Positions 18,331 through 30,572 of a stretch of 38,967 bases of DNA are shown piece by piece (position 1 is the stretch's first letter; every line of letters starts with the position of its first letter). Both the position numbers and the translations under genes were made by a program. The DNA comes from Clostridiales bacterium (GTDB lineage Bacteria > Bacillota > Clostridia > Christensenellales > Aristaeellaceae), in the NCBI GenBank assembly GCA_015056255.1, contig SVGP01000024.1:1-38967 (forward strand). The letters are read 5' to 3'. A model generated the notes under the pieces. The model was given only the letters and a program-made list of their open reading frames with translations, ran no database searches and was not told where the DNA came from.

Positions 18331-18464
18331 AAAAAAGCGCGGGCGATCAATGATCGCCCCTACAGTTTGTGATACAACCATAATCACAATGTAGGGGCGG
18401 TCATTGACCGCCCGCACTTACGTTTGTATAACTCCAAACGACAATAGAGAAATTATGCGCCCGC
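18331..18464. repeat. 134-bp palindromic repeat, copy A
   Basis: It begins AAAAAAGCGCGGGCGAT and ends AAATTATGCGCCCGC. Inside, a 26-base arm (from 18339) pairs at 24 of 26 positions with an arm ending near 18415, with GTAGGGGCGGTCATTGACC at its core. Copy B lies 355 bases away in the same orientation. The organisation resembles REP/MITE-type dispersed elements. Confidence 0.75.
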
Positions 18465-18473
18465 TATCCAAAG

Positions 18474-18515
18474 CCTTCCTCCGGGAGGAAGGTGGCACGG
18501 CGCTGCCGTGACGGA
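18474..18515. repeat. Palindromic intergenic repeat
   Basis: CCTTCCTCCGGGAGGAAGG is nearly self-complementary and is followed by a CACGGC/GCCGTG stem and CGGAAGG. It is a compact double hairpin without coding potential. Confidence 0.5.
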
Positions 18516-18637
18516 AGGAGCATGCGGGCATATATGGTTTGTTTTACCTGTCAGATGATTCCGCCATCAGACGTATGGTCAAACGTATGCCATGTGTGCG
18601 GAAAACCATCCGTTTGATTCATGCTTCTGTGCCCGCT

Positions 18638-18683
18638 GGCTCCCTCAGTCGGCTTCGCCGACAGCTCCCTCCCGGAGGGAGCC
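18638..18683. repeat. Double-stem intergenic repeat
   Basis: Outer arms GGCTCCCTC and GAGGGAGCC (18638-18646, 18675-18683) enclose an inner GTCGG-cttcg-CCGAC hairpin (18648-18662). It directly abuts repeat copy B. Confidence 0.6.
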
Positions 18684-18685
18684 TG

Positions 18686-18820
18686 AAAAAGCGCGGGCGA
18701 TCGATGATTGCCCCTACAGTTTATGATATAATTATAACCACAATGTAGGGGCGGTCATTGACCGCCTGCGCTTTCGTTTGTATAACATCAAATGCCAATA
18801 AAGAAATTATACGCCTGCGC
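18686..18820. repeat. 134-bp palindromic repeat, copy B
   Basis: Direct repeat of copy A with scattered substitutions, including the two GCGGGCGAT / GTAGGGGCGGTCATTGACCG arms. With copy A and the two smaller palindromes it fills the 530-base gap between uvrA and the MFS gene; no gene is seen in that gap. Confidence 0.75.
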
Positions 18821-18824
18821 TAAA

Positions 18825-19997
18825 TTAATTTTCTCCGTTCAAAGGCTTTCTCCTCAAATAATACGGCGCGAAAATGAGGAGGCAGGCTACACAGATTCCT
18901 GCGCAGATCAAAAACACTGTGTTTCTGCCCACGGCGTCCGACAGCATGCCGCCGCCGAAATACCCGATCACGCGGGCGACGCCGAAGCCGAACACGCTTA
19001 AAAGCAGCTGACCGGAGGCCTTGAGCTCCTCGGGCACGGTTGCCTGGACGTATTTTGAGGTGGTGACGGTGATTACGATAAAGCCCCAGAAATGCAAAAG
19101 CTGCGATGCCATGGCGACATAAACATTGGTCGTAGTTCCGACGAGGAGCCAGCGAAGGGCGAGGGTGAGGGCGGATACGCACATGAGCCTGCCCGCGCCG
19201 TGCTTTTTAAAAAGTTTGTCGGCGTTTAGGAGAAAGGGAACCTCGCTGGTTGCGGAGATGAAATAGCACCAGCCGAGAAGGGAGCTGTTTGCATTGGGAA
19301 GCGACATGAAATGCGGAGAGAAGAATGCGTAAAAGAAGCCCAGCGTAATCTGAAGGGGCACCATAAAGGAAAAAAGAATCAATAAATCTCTGCTTTTGAA
19401 AAGCGCGAGCATGTTTTTCTTATCGCCCTTTTTCTGCGCGCCCGCAACCGGCGGCAGATACATCGCCGCAAACGCCATCAGGCAGCAAAGGATTGCTACC
19501 GTATAAACGACCGCCGCGGTGTCGCCGATGGCGTTTAAAACATTTCCAAAAAGCATGGCAACCACGGCAAAGGACAGTCCGCCCGCCATGCGCACAGGGC
19601 CGAAGGGACGGCCTGCGCGGTCGAGGGATTCAAGCACAATCGAGTCGCCCATCGGCTGAAGGGAAGTATAAAACGACGCAAAAAACGTAATCATCAAAAG
19701 AAGCAGCCAAAAGGCGCTGACAAATCTCACCATCAGCATAATGACGCCCGCCGATACGCACATGAACGCGAGCAGCTGGTTTCTGCTCTTTGCGCGGTCG
19801 CCCATTTTGCCCCAGAACTGCATGGCGAAAACGCTCACCATCGCAATCATGGCGTTGATGAGACCAATTCTCGTGTCGTTCAGGCCAAGATCCTTATAAT
19901 AAAGCGCCATGAACGACTGGAAGACGCTGTTTGTGATATAGTACGCCATCAGAAAAACGGCGCTTTTAATGCTGACATCTTTTAGTATATTTCTCAT
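18825..19997 (-). CDS. MFS transporter (MFS_1_like)
   Basis: A 390-residue major facilitator with about twelve predicted spans. The loop 2-3 motif is GKMGDRAKSRNQ, a variant of the GxxxDRxGRR signature. The overall pattern resembles the LacY/nucleoside-symporter-like subgroup rather than drug exporters. The ATG at 19997 follows GGAG with ten-base spacing. It is divergent from nifJ; a TATAAT hexamer at 20031-20036 on the reverse strand is a candidate -10, but no good -35 is evident. Substrate unknown. Confidence 0.82.
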   Translation of the reverse strand: MRNILKDVSIKSAVFLMAYYITNSVFQSFMALYYKDLGLNDTRIGLINAMIAMVSVFAMQFWGKMGDRAKSRNQLLAFMCVSAGVIMLMVRFVSAFWLLLLMITFFASFYTSLQPMGDSIVLESLDRAGRPFGPVRMAGGLSFAVVAMLFGNVLNAIGDTAAVVYTVAILCCLMAFAAMYLPPVAGAQKKGDKKNMLALFKSRDLLILFSFMVPLQITLGFFYAFFSPHFMSLPNANSSLLGWCYFISATSEVPFLLNADKLFKKHGAGRLMCVSALTLALRWLLVGTTTNVYVAMASQLLHFWGFIVITVTTSKYVQATVPEELKASGQLLLSVFGFGVARVIGYFGGGMLSDAVGRNTVFLICAGICVACLLIFAPYYLRRKPLNGEN

Positions 19998-20088
19998 AAA
20001 AAAGCATCTCCGGCAAAATTTTCTTACATTATTATAGACTATTTATGTAAACTTATTAGCACAACCGCCGTTCAAAACGCATGTGTTC

Positions 20089-20117
20089 TTGACTTATTTA
20101 CACATGGGGTCTATAAT
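20089..20117 (+). promoter_or_regulatory. nifJ promoter
   Basis: TTGACT (20089-20094) and TATAAT (20112-20117) are separated by 17 bases, 73 bases ahead of the start codon. Confidence 0.8.
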
Positions 20118-20150
20118 TATCATCGTGGTAAGTCATGCTTTCTATTTTAG

Positions 20151-23696
<3,546 letters not shown>

Positions 23697-23711
23697 TCCT
23701 TTAATGAAAGG

Positions 23712-23740
23712 CCCTCTCCGATATCGGGGAGGGTTTTTTT
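23712..23740 (+). terminator. nifJ terminator
   Basis: CCCTC/GAGGG stem extended through CCGATATCGG, followed by seven T. Confidence 0.9.
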
Positions 23741-23833
23741 CCGCAATCGTTATCGTTTTTTGACCGGGCTATACCATTTCTTCCCAAAAAGGTATATAAT
23801 AGTCCCATAACCATACATTCGGAGGGATTTATC

Positions 23834-25264
23834 ATGTCTGACTATAATGAAATTCTTTCTCTTGCAAGAGAATGGCTCAACGCCCACAAGGACGAAATGA
23901 TTTCGGATCTGCGCGATTTTGTCTCCATTCGTTCTGTCAGCCGCGCGGATTTGAAAGAAGACGGCGCGCCGTTTGGCAGAGAAGTCAGAAATATGCTGGA
24001 TTATGCGCTTTTAAGGGGCGAAAAATACGGCTTTAAGGCGTTTAACGGCGACGGCTATTACGGAAAAATTATGCTTGGCGACGATGACAACGCCATCGGC
24101 ATGATCGCGCATCTGGATGTTGTGCCCGAGGGCGTAAACTGGATTTATCCGCCGTATGAGGGCGTGGTCGAGGGCGATTTCATGTTTGGGCGCGGCGTTT
24201 CTGATAATAAGGGTGCGGCCATTGCCTGCCTTTACGCGATGCGCATGGTGAAGGAAATGAATCTTCCTATGAAGCATGGTCTTCGCCTGATCCTCGGCTG
24301 CTCGGAAGAAACCGGCATGCAGGACATGGACGCGTATAATGCGCACGAAAAAAGCGCGGTCGTTACGCTCGTGCCCGACGCCGCGTTCCCGGTAAACTAT
24401 GCGCAGAAGGGTTCGCTCACGGCGCACGCCGAAATTTCGCTCGGCGAGGAGATTTTTTCCTTTGACGGCGGCGAAGTGGATAATATGGTGCCTCCGGTTG
24501 CCAAGTGCGCGCTCAACAAGGACTTTGCCGAAGTATTGAAAGCGCTTAACGCCAAAAACCTGATCTCTGAAAAAATCGAGCTTGTCAAGCTTGACGAAAA
24601 GCCCTGCGTCATCGCGCACGGCGTTGCATCGCATGCTGCCAACCCCGAAAACGGCGTGAGCGCCATTCACATGCTGGCGGATGCGCTTCTTGAGTCCGGA
24701 CTGGTCGGCGGTCAGAGCGAAAAGGCGCTTTCGGCCATACGCTTTATTTCCCAAGGCTTTTATGGCGAACACACAGGCATTGCATGCGAGGACGAGGACA
24801 CGGGCAAGACCACAATGGTCATCGGCATTGCAAGAACGCGTGGAAATACAGTGGAGATCCATGCGGATTGCCGCCTGTCCATCAAGGCGGATCGCAGGGA
24901 AAATGAAGCTTCTATGACGCGCGCCATGGAAAACGCCGGCTTTACCGTTACGCTTATGGAAACGACAAAGCCTGTATATATTCCAAAGGATCATCCGATG
25001 GTGGTTGCGCTTATGAACGCGTACCGCGAAATCACCGGCGACGACGCGCCCGCCTACACCATGGGCGGCGGCACGTATTCCAGATGCCTTGAAAACGCCA
25101 TCACCTTCGGTCTTGGCATGCGCACCCTTAGCGCGCGCCCGGAAAATCTGCCGCAGGGCCACGGCGGCGCGCACGCGCCGGACGAATACCAGTATCTGCC
25201 CGCGCTTTTTGAAAGCACGCTGGTATTTTTAAGCTCGGTTCTCAGATTGGATCGGATTGTATAA
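23834..25264 (+). CDS. pepV: M20 family dipeptidase, PepV/Sapep type
   Basis: A 476-residue zinc metallopeptidase that cleaves dipeptides in the cytoplasm. Metal-site residues appear in the usual order: H93 and D95 in AHLDVVPEG, bridging D124 in GVSDNKG, the E158-E159 pair (catalytic base and ligand), D182 in PDAAFPVNYAQKG, and H447 in GGAHAPDEY. The lid domain is inserted between about 190 and 390. GGAGGG lies ten bases ahead of the ATG, and a TATAAT at 23795-23800 is a likely -10. It follows the nifJ terminator and stands alone. Confidence 0.9.
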   Translation: MSDYNEILSLAREWLNAHKDEMISDLRDFVSIRSVSRADLKEDGAPFGREVRNMLDYALLRGEKYGFKAFNGDGYYGKIMLGDDDNAIGMIAHLDVVPEGVNWIYPPYEGVVEGDFMFGRGVSDNKGAAIACLYAMRMVKEMNLPMKHGLRLILGCSEETGMQDMDAYNAHEKSAVVTLVPDAAFPVNYAQKGSLTAHAEISLGEEIFSFDGGEVDNMVPPVAKCALNKDFAEVLKALNAKNLISEKIELVKLDEKPCVIAHGVASHAANPENGVSAIHMLADALLESGLVGGQSEKALSAIRFISQGFYGEHTGIACEDEDTGKTTMVIGIARTRGNTVEIHADCRLSIKADRRENEASMTRAMENAGFTVTLMETTKPVYIPKDHPMVVALMNAYREITGDDAPAYTMGGGTYSRCLENAITFGLGMRTLSARPENLPQGHGGAHAPDEYQYLPALFESTLVFLSSVLRLDRIV

Positions 25265-25326
25265 GATAACCGGCTTGACAACAGGGGCATTCCCTGTATC
25301 GGTTTGTTGTTCGCGCTCTTAGCAGC

Positions 25327-25374
25327 AAAAAAACTCGGTCTGGCGCCGTTGGCTTCATTGTACCAGAACGAGTT
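25327..25374 (-). terminator. Terminator of the exported-protein gene
   Basis: Arms AACTCG (25332-25337) and CGAGTT (25369-25374), with CTGG/CCAG inside, form a hairpin followed on the reverse strand by seven T. Confidence 0.75.
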
Positions 25375-25434
25375 CTTATTTACGCTATTTTTTCATTTTT
25401 TGTCGTGCGCTTCTGCGCATGAGGTTTGTTATGA

Positions 25435-26589
25435 TTAATATTCGTACGAATCGCACTTGTGCTTTAAGAGCACGCAGTCCACGACATAGCTTCCCTGATC
25501 GGTTAAAAGATACCAGCTTAAATTGTATTCGTCCGACTCCGTCAGCCAGTTGGAATAGACGAGATCGGCGTAGAGCAGCGTGGCCTTGGCCATTCGGGTG
25601 GAATTGGCCATTTTGACGGCTTCTTCAAGGGATATGGGGGAAATGATCTCTGCGCTTTCCGTAAAATTGTGCCAGCTTAGGTCGAAACCGTTTAGGCCGT
25701 TTATGCCGACGGAGGCGCGGATACTGTCGCCCAGGATGGAAAGGCCGGAAGGCGCAATGTGCTCGAAGGTAAAATAGTGAAGGTCGCGGTTATACATAAA
25801 CTTTTTGTATTCCTCGTCCGTCATCCACCTGTCGGCATAGCTCCATCTTTCCTGAATGAGGCGGGTTTTGTCGACGGAGGTCGTTTCGCCGTTTGTGAAA
25901 TATTGGCTCAAGAGGCCTTTTGCGATCAATACGCTTTCCTCGGGCAGCATGTTCATCATCGGCGGCTCATATTCGCCTCCGCGTTCAGAGGAAACAGAAG
26001 GGTCGTAATACCAGATTTCGCCGTCATCATACACATGAACGGATTTCGTTTCCCACGGCTCGACGTCGGCGTTTGATACGTAATCCGTGCTGTTGGACCA
26101 TTCGCTTCTGGGCTTTTGAACATAATTTTCGCCGAGCAGGCTTTCAAGAAGCTCATCCACATCATGAGTGCGCTCGCCTCTATAAACCGTTTTGGGGTAA
26201 ACGCCGTAATCTGTCAATAAATCCGCCTTTTCATCGATCGTGATGTAGGAAATATTCACGTCCTCGCGGCTTGAAATTCTGTCTTCATTCAGGATGTAGT
26301 CAACGGTCGCATATTCGCCTGTGAATTTTAAAAGATCCTTCATTATCCAGCCGCAGATTCCGTCCGCGGTTGACACAAGCAGCATATCGCCTGTTTCAAG
26401 GTCTGCAATCACCTTGGTGTGCATTTCAAGCCCACCGATGGATTCGTCCATTTTTGTCCACTCGCTTATGGGATACAGAATCGCGGGACGGCCGACGACT
26501 TCGTAAACGGGATAGGTTTCAGCCAAGCCCATGGAAAAAAGGGAAAGGGCAAGGCACAAAACAAGCATAAGACATGTTTTTCGTTTCAT
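25435..26589 (-). CDS. Exported protein of unknown function
   Basis: A 384-residue protein not recognised as a named family. A Sec signal peptide spans residues 1-23 (cleavage after GLA). The segment following it (VYEVVGRPAILYP through CGWIMKDLLKF) resembles a degenerate SH3-like fold. The remainder is acidic and aromatic-rich with no cysteine pattern or catalytic motif. The start is supported by AGGAGGTG. It may be a wall-associated or sensory protein; this is inference. A GGATACA/TGTATCC inverted repeat lies just upstream. Confidence 0.7.
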   Translation of the reverse strand: MKRKTCLMLVLCLALSLFSMGLAETYPVYEVVGRPAILYPISEWTKMDESIGGLEMHTKVIADLETGDMLLVSTADGICGWIMKDLLKFTGEYATVDYILNEDRISSREDVNISYITIDEKADLLTDYGVYPKTVYRGERTHDVDELLESLLGENYVQKPRSEWSNSTDYVSNADVEPWETKSVHVYDDGEIWYYDPSVSSERGGEYEPPMMNMLPEESVLIAKGLLSQYFTNGETTSVDKTRLIQERWSYADRWMTDEEYKKFMYNRDLHYFTFEHIAPSGLSILGDSIRASVGINGLNGFDLSWHNFTESAEIISPISLEEAVKMANSTRMAKATLLYADLVYSNWLTESDEYNLSWYLLTDQGSYVVDCVLLKHKCDSYEY

Positions 26590-26612
26590 TTCAATACACC
26601 TCCTGATTCATA

Positions 26613-26633
26613 GGATACACAATGGATGTATCC
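26613..26633. promoter_or_regulatory. Inverted repeat upstream of the exported-protein gene
   Basis: GGATACA (26613-26619) and TGTATCC (26627-26633) form a 7-base inverted repeat 23 bases upstream of the start codon, in the 5-prime region of the reverse-strand gene. It could be an operator. Confidence 0.35.
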
Positions 26634-26658
26634 GTATTGTATCATACCCACGTAAAAA

Positions 26659-26922
26659 GAGCCGCCTTAAAAAAGAAGCGGCTCAAGCCATCAAAAAAGT
26701 CCCTTTTTTGATGGGAAGGGCCGATCGCCTGAAATCCTGCGGGATTTCCGGGCGGCGATCGGAAAGGGGAAGCGTTTTTAGTCGCTACGCTTTGTAAAAA
26801 CGCGCGATTTTGCCGTACATGCCGCCAAAATCGATTGAAAATGGAGAGGGAGTACGCTCCCTCTCCATACCTCTCCCTGGGGTTTGTTGATGATCTGAGC
26901 CGCCTCATAAAAGAAGCGGCTC
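26659..26922. repeat. Array of seven consecutive hairpins
   Basis: The 264-base stretch is almost entirely self-complementary. Stems: GAGCCGC/GCGGCTC (26659-26684), CATCAAAAAA/TTTTTTGATG (26689-26713), CCGATCGCC/GGCGATCGG with an inner stem (26721-26762), GCGTTTTTA/TAAAAACGC (26772-26803), CGATTTTG/CAAAATCG (26805-26833), a perfect 12-bp stem ATGGAGAGGGAG/CTCCCTCTCCAT (26841-26868) and again GAGCCGC/GCGGCTC (26897-26922). The first and last 26 bases are direct repeats matching at 24 positions. Open frames through it are low complexity and unconvincing. It may be a dispersed repeat element or a structured RNA; it also separates two exported-protein genes and fills the gap of about 350 bases. 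Confidence 0.7.
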
Positions 26923-26941
26923 TTTACATGATGAATAGAAA

Positions 26942-27481
26942 TTATTCTTCAACCACGGGCATAACGGAGAACAGAAGCGAATTGGCGAGATTAGCCATTT
27001 CTTCGGTGCCGTTGGGGAGGAAGGAGAAGGTGATGAAGTAGCCTTCTTCGGTTACGAAAGCGAGGTTATTGTAGGTAACAGGGGTTTCAAGGGTGTAGAA
27101 CAGAGCAGGCACATCGTTGAAATACGCGATCTCCATGGCGGTTACGCCGTTTAATGCGTAAAACTCAGCAAGGCCGTTTAAATCGGTGATCAGATTGCCG
27201 TTTGCGTCGGCTACGCCGGCGAGTGCAATGGAGACGGCCAAAGATCCGTCATCTGCAGCCAATGCGACAATAACACCGCGGGCGACGTCGGATTCGGAGG
27301 GCTCAAGGGCGACAAAATTAGAGGGAACATACATCATGAGACCCAGATCGCCGATGGCAGCAAAGTTGCCGTCAACGCCTTCAACGAAAGCGGGATCGAA
27401 GTAGTAGGCGTTGACTTCTTCAGCCATGCAGCAGGAGAAGGCCAGCATGAGAATCAGTGCGAGAGCGAAGATCTTTTTCAT
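26942..27481 (-). CDS. Small exported protein of unknown function
   Basis: A 179-residue secreted protein. The signal peptide covers residues 1-20 and ends CCMA before EE; two cysteines precede the cut but do not form a canonical lipobox. The mature part is acidic, rich in A, V and F, and alternates strand-like segments (MMYVPSNF, FYTLETPV, GYFITFSFLP), which suggests a compact beta-rich fold. No family is recognised. The longer open frame to 27559 is rejected because the promoter lies in it. Expression from a good promoter suggests a real gene. Confidence 0.75.
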   Translation of the reverse strand: MKKIFALALILMLAFSCCMAEEVNAYYFDPAFVEGVDGNFAAIGDLGLMMYVPSNFVALEPSESDVARGVIVALAADDGSLAVSIALAGVADANGNLITDLNGLAEFYALNGVTAMEIAYFNDVPALFYTLETPVTYNNLAFVTEEGYFITFSFLPNGTEEMANLANSLLFSVMPVVEE

Positions 27482-27530
27482 TTGAATTACGACCCTTCTT
27501 GTTTTATTCCGGTATCGTCCGGCTTCAAGC

Positions 27531-27559
27531 ATTATAACATAACGCCTGTCTTCCATCAA
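27531..27559 (-). promoter_or_regulatory. Promoter of the small exported-protein gene
   Basis: TTGATG (27554-27559) and TATAAT (27531-27536) on the reverse strand are 17 bases apart. Confidence 0.75.
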
Positions 27560-27684
27560 GGCAAATTAGCGCCGCTGAAAATGGAGAGTTTCTAACAAAA
27601 TAAGGCCTGATTGCGGAAAAAAACGAAATGTTTCCTTTATATATTGGAAATCATTGCGGCGGGGAAGGCGAATATGATGGATTT

Positions 27685-28407
27685 CTATTTCCCCTCCACC
27701 TGTATCAGCCGGTAAAGAATCGTGCCCGCATGCTCTGAAAAGGTTAGACAGAGCGAATAGGGGTGTTCCCTCACGTCGGCCTTGACGGTTAAAACGCTGC
27801 CGCCGTAGGAATTGCCGTCTGTGAGGTCGGAAATCTCCGAAAAGCCGTTGATGAGCGCGTATTCCCTTAAAAGCGCATAGGCGTCGACGCCGGTTACATT
27901 CTGAAAGCCCTCTGCGCTGTAGGTTTGTTTTTGTGCCCAGATTTTTATGCTTTCCTGTGCGCCCGTTACGGACACGCGCAGAATTTTGCCGGTCTCTTCA
28001 TCCTGAACAAGGCGCAGGCTGCCGCTTGGCGCATGCAGCTCGGTTTCTGCATATTGAAAACTGACCGGTACGGTCTTGTGGCTCAGGGTAAAGCTGCGCG
28101 TGCGGATTTCGCCCTGTCCGAGATCGGGAATCAGGCGGTTTATGCCCTCGGGAAGAGATGAAACCGTTTTCCACTCGGTCTCGCGCATCTTTTTGTAGTC
28201 CACGGACATGTTTTCGTAATGGGTCAGCGCTCGGAGCCTGTCCTCCAGTGTTCCAACGTAGGAAAATTCCTCCTCCGGACAGAAGACCACGTATACAGGA
28301 TCGGTCCTTATGCGCCAGTCGGAGATGAAGGCGATTGCATCCGGAAGGAAAAAACCCGCAATAAACAAACAGGCGATGAGCGCAAACGATAGAAGCTTTT
28401 TAGTCAT
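27685..28407 (-). CDS. Membrane-anchored or exported accessory protein of a two-component system
   Basis: A 240-residue protein with an N-terminal hydrophobic segment (residues 5-27) and an otherwise extracytoplasmic body. The body has two similar beta-rich halves, each around an R/T-rich strand pattern. No family is recognised. Its ATG lies within the last codons of the histidine kinase gene (8-base overlap) with AAGGAGG inside that gene, so it is translated in step with the kinase. This placement suggests it modulates or is sensed by the kinase; that is inference from context. No terminator is obvious in the following 100 bases. Confidence 0.75.
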   Translation of the reverse strand: MTKKLLSFALIACLFIAGFFLPDAIAFISDWRIRTDPVYVVFCPEEEFSYVGTLEDRLRALTHYENMSVDYKKMRETEWKTVSSLPEGINRLIPDLGQGEIRTRSFTLSHKTVPVSFQYAETELHAPSGSLRLVQDEETGKILRVSVTGAQESIKIWAQKQTYSAEGFQNVTGVDAYALLREYALINGFSEISDLTDGNSYGGSVLTVKADVREHPYSLCLTFSEHAGTILYRLIQVEGK

Positions 28408-29686
28408 TTTGCGCCTCCTTAAGCGCGATTGTCACGCGCGTGCCTTTGCCTTTTTCGGATTCATAGTATAAATGCGCATCGTGAAGGCGCGCGATTCTCC
28501 TGGCCAGCGAAAGGCCCAGTCCTGCGCCGCCATGTGCGCGGGAACGGGCCTTGTCTGCGCGGTAAAACGGTTCTTCGATGTGAAGAAGTGTTTCTTCGTC
28601 CATGCCGCAGCCGTCGTCCTGAACAGACAAAACCACAAATCCGTTTTCCTTTTCGACAAAAAGGCGTATGGTTTTGGCTTCTGCGTTAATGGCGTTGTCG
28701 ATCAAATTGCTCAAAAGCGTCTCCATAAGCAAGCCGTCGGCATAAACGAGCGCATCCGTTTCTTCTATTATAATAGGGTGTTTTGCGGAAAAAAGATTCT
28801 GCGTGTTTTCCAGAATCCGATTCAGCGCACATGCGGTAATTCGGGCGCTTTCGTTGTCCTTCAGGTTGATCCATTCCATCATGCGCTTGGACAGGCGGTC
28901 AAGGCGCTGCGCCTGATGATGAATGGTCTCAAGCGATCCGAATTTTTCTTCATCCGTCCTTTTTCCAAGAAGTATTAGATCCGTTTCGCCAATAATTGCC
29001 TGAAGCGGGGTTTTCATCTCGTGCGTCAGATCGCCGATCAATTCCTCGCGCCTTCTGATTTCACCCTCTACCTGATTCGCCATCCTGTTAAAGGCGGTTG
29101 AAAGCGTTTCAATTTCATCGTTTGTGTTTATTTCCGTGCGTACGGCGCGGTTTCCTTCTGCGTGCGCACGGGCAGTCTGCGTTAGAATTTCAATGGGCTT
29201 TGAGATCGATCGGCCTGATATGTACATGATGGCTGCCGTCAGAGGGAGAAAAATAAGATAAGCGGCTTTATAAATATATGTCATTATGTCGCGCATCTGG
29301 TAGATGTCCGAAAGGGGATTGGAAACGCTCAGCCGGTAAAGCGCATTTCCAAGGTGAAGATCGGTTTCGGCATGCAGCGTTCCTTCCCTGACATAGGAGA
29401 CCGCGCTTTTTTCAAAGTCGGTTTCAAAGATTTTTGCGCTTAAATCATATTGCCGCGCAATTTCGTTGAGTTTATTTATCTCTGCATCCGCGCCCCTTAA
29501 TACAAACGATGCATATGCGCTCTGAACGCCGCTTGCACAGGCCGAAAGCGTACTAAACGCGTGCGAACATTCAGCCATATAGCTGCGTTTGAAGGAAATG
29601 GAAATCAAAGATGATCCAAACACCGCCATCAGGCAGGCAAATACAATAACGCTTCTTTTTAAAAGCCTGAATTTTATTTTTCTCAT
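28400..29686 (-). CDS. Sensor histidine kinase (HAMP-HisKA-HATPase)
   Basis: A 428-residue membrane kinase. TM1 spans about 11-31, an extracellular sensor about 32-140, and TM2 about 141-159, followed by a HAMP linker to about 211. The H-box is LTHEMKTPL with phosphorylated H222. The N-box has N327 and N331, the G1 box is DDGCGMD (357-363) and the G2 box GGAGLGLSL (386-394). All catalytic motifs are intact. The ATG overlaps the response regulator stop by four bases. The sensor region is short and shows no known ligand domain. Confidence 0.93.
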   Translation of the reverse strand: MRKIKFRLLKRSVIVFACLMAVFGSSLISISFKRSYMAECSHAFSTLSACASGVQSAYASFVLRGADAEINKLNEIARQYDLSAKIFETDFEKSAVSYVREGTLHAETDLHLGNALYRLSVSNPLSDIYQMRDIMTYIYKAAYLIFLPLTAAIMYISGRSISKPIEILTQTARAHAEGNRAVRTEINTNDEIETLSTAFNRMANQVEGEIRRREELIGDLTHEMKTPLQAIIGETDLILLGKRTDEEKFGSLETIHHQAQRLDRLSKRMMEWINLKDNESARITACALNRILENTQNLFSAKHPIIIEETDALVYADGLLMETLLSNLIDNAINAEAKTIRLFVEKENGFVVLSVQDDGCGMDEETLLHIEEPFYRADKARSRAHGGAGLGLSLARRIARLHDAHLYYESEKGKGTRVTIALKEAQND

Positions 29687-30333
29687 GCGTTCAGCTTATA
29701 GCCGATTCTGTTCACCGTCACAAGCGTACCCTCCCAGCTCAATTTTTTTCTAAGCCGCATCACATGCAGATCCACTGTCCGCGTGTCATACGAATATTCG
29801 CCCTGCCATACGCGCTCATAAATCGTCTCCCGAAACAGCGCCGCGTTTGCGTTTTTCATAAAAAACGCTACAAGATCAAATTCCTTCACCGTGAGCGGGA
29901 TTTCAAGCCCGTCCTTTACGCACGTGCGCTTGTCAAGATTAATCGTCACGCCTGCCTTCGTGATTTCGGCTTTGCCCTTTTTATATCGCCTTAAGACAAC
30001 TTCCACGCGCGTTATAAGTTCAGTTAAATCAAACGGCTTTACAAGATAATCGTCCGCGCCCAATTTAAGCCCCTTCACCCTGTCGCTCACCTGCGCCTTC
30101 GCGGTTATAAAGATCACGGGAAATTCTTTAGGGCGAATGTATTCCATGATTTCAAACCCGTTCGCACCCGGCAGCATCACGTCAAGAAGAACAAGGTCGT
30201 ATATATTTTCGTCGATTTTATCGCAGGCGGAAAGGCCATCAAACGCCTGTTCGCATGCGTAGCCCTCCGATTCAAGCCCCGCGCGGATGAAATCGGAAAT
30301 CGCCTTTTCGTCCTCAACGATCAGAATTTTCAT
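29683..30333 (-). CDS. OmpR/PhoB-family response regulator
   Basis: A 216-residue regulator. The receiver domain (1-115) has the acidic pocket E7-D8, phospho-acceptor D51, switch T77 and K99. The C-terminal winged-helix DNA-binding domain (about 125-214) ends in RTVDLHVMRLRKKL...VNRIGYKL. ATG at 30333 is preferred because AGGGA lies six bases upstream; GTG at 30336 is possible. First gene of a three-gene operon with the kinase and an exported protein. Confidence 0.93.
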   Translation of the reverse strand: MKILIVEDEKAISDFIRAGLESEGYACEQAFDGLSACDKIDENIYDLVLLDVMLPGANGFEIMEYIRPKEFPVIFITAKAQVSDRVKGLKLGADDYLVKPFDLTELITRVEVVLRRYKKGKAEITKAGVTINLDKRTCVKDGLEIPLTVKEFDLVAFFMKNANAALFRETIYERVWQGEYSYDTRTVDLHVMRLRKKLSWEGTLVTVNRIGYKLNA

Positions 30334-30368
30334 CACATTCCCTGCCTCCCTTGTATCTGCTATTTTAG

Positions 30369-30397
30369 ACTATAATTGTATCTGAATTGTTTCTCAA
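30369..30397 (-). promoter_or_regulatory. Promoter of the two-component operon
   Basis: On the reverse strand TTGAGA (30392-30397) and TATAGT (30369-30374) are spaced by 17 bases, 36 bases before the regulator start. Confidence 0.6.
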
Positions 30398-30434
30398 AAA
30401 CAAACAAATATATCCATCTTAAACACGGGTGCGC

Positions 30435-30463
30435 TTGACAAGCTCGTCTATTCAGAGTATAAT
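30435..30463 (+). promoter_or_regulatory. Perfect consensus promoter of greA-lysS
   Basis: TTGACA (30435-30440), a 17-base spacer and TATAAT (30458-30463) match the housekeeping consensus exactly. It sets greA translation at 30573, leaving a leader of about 100 bases that includes an ATAATGTG/CGCATTAT stem just ahead of the ribosome binding site. Confidence 0.9.
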
Positions 30464-30572
30464 GTGCCCGTCCGAAAGCGTAGGAGCATCGCAAATGAAG
30501 CGGTGGTCCTTATTGTGCTTTACGGAGATTTTTAATAATGTGAAAAAACGCATTATAGAGAGAGGTTTCATT

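Noticed and set aside
18331..18820. CRISPR-like repeat block
   Set aside because: Only two long copies, with internal palindromes and no regular short repeats or spacers; no cas genes are near.
26642..26908. 88-residue reverse-strand frame across the hairpin array
   Set aside because: It has no convincing start signal and the sequence is dictated by hairpin stems, so it is probably not a protein.
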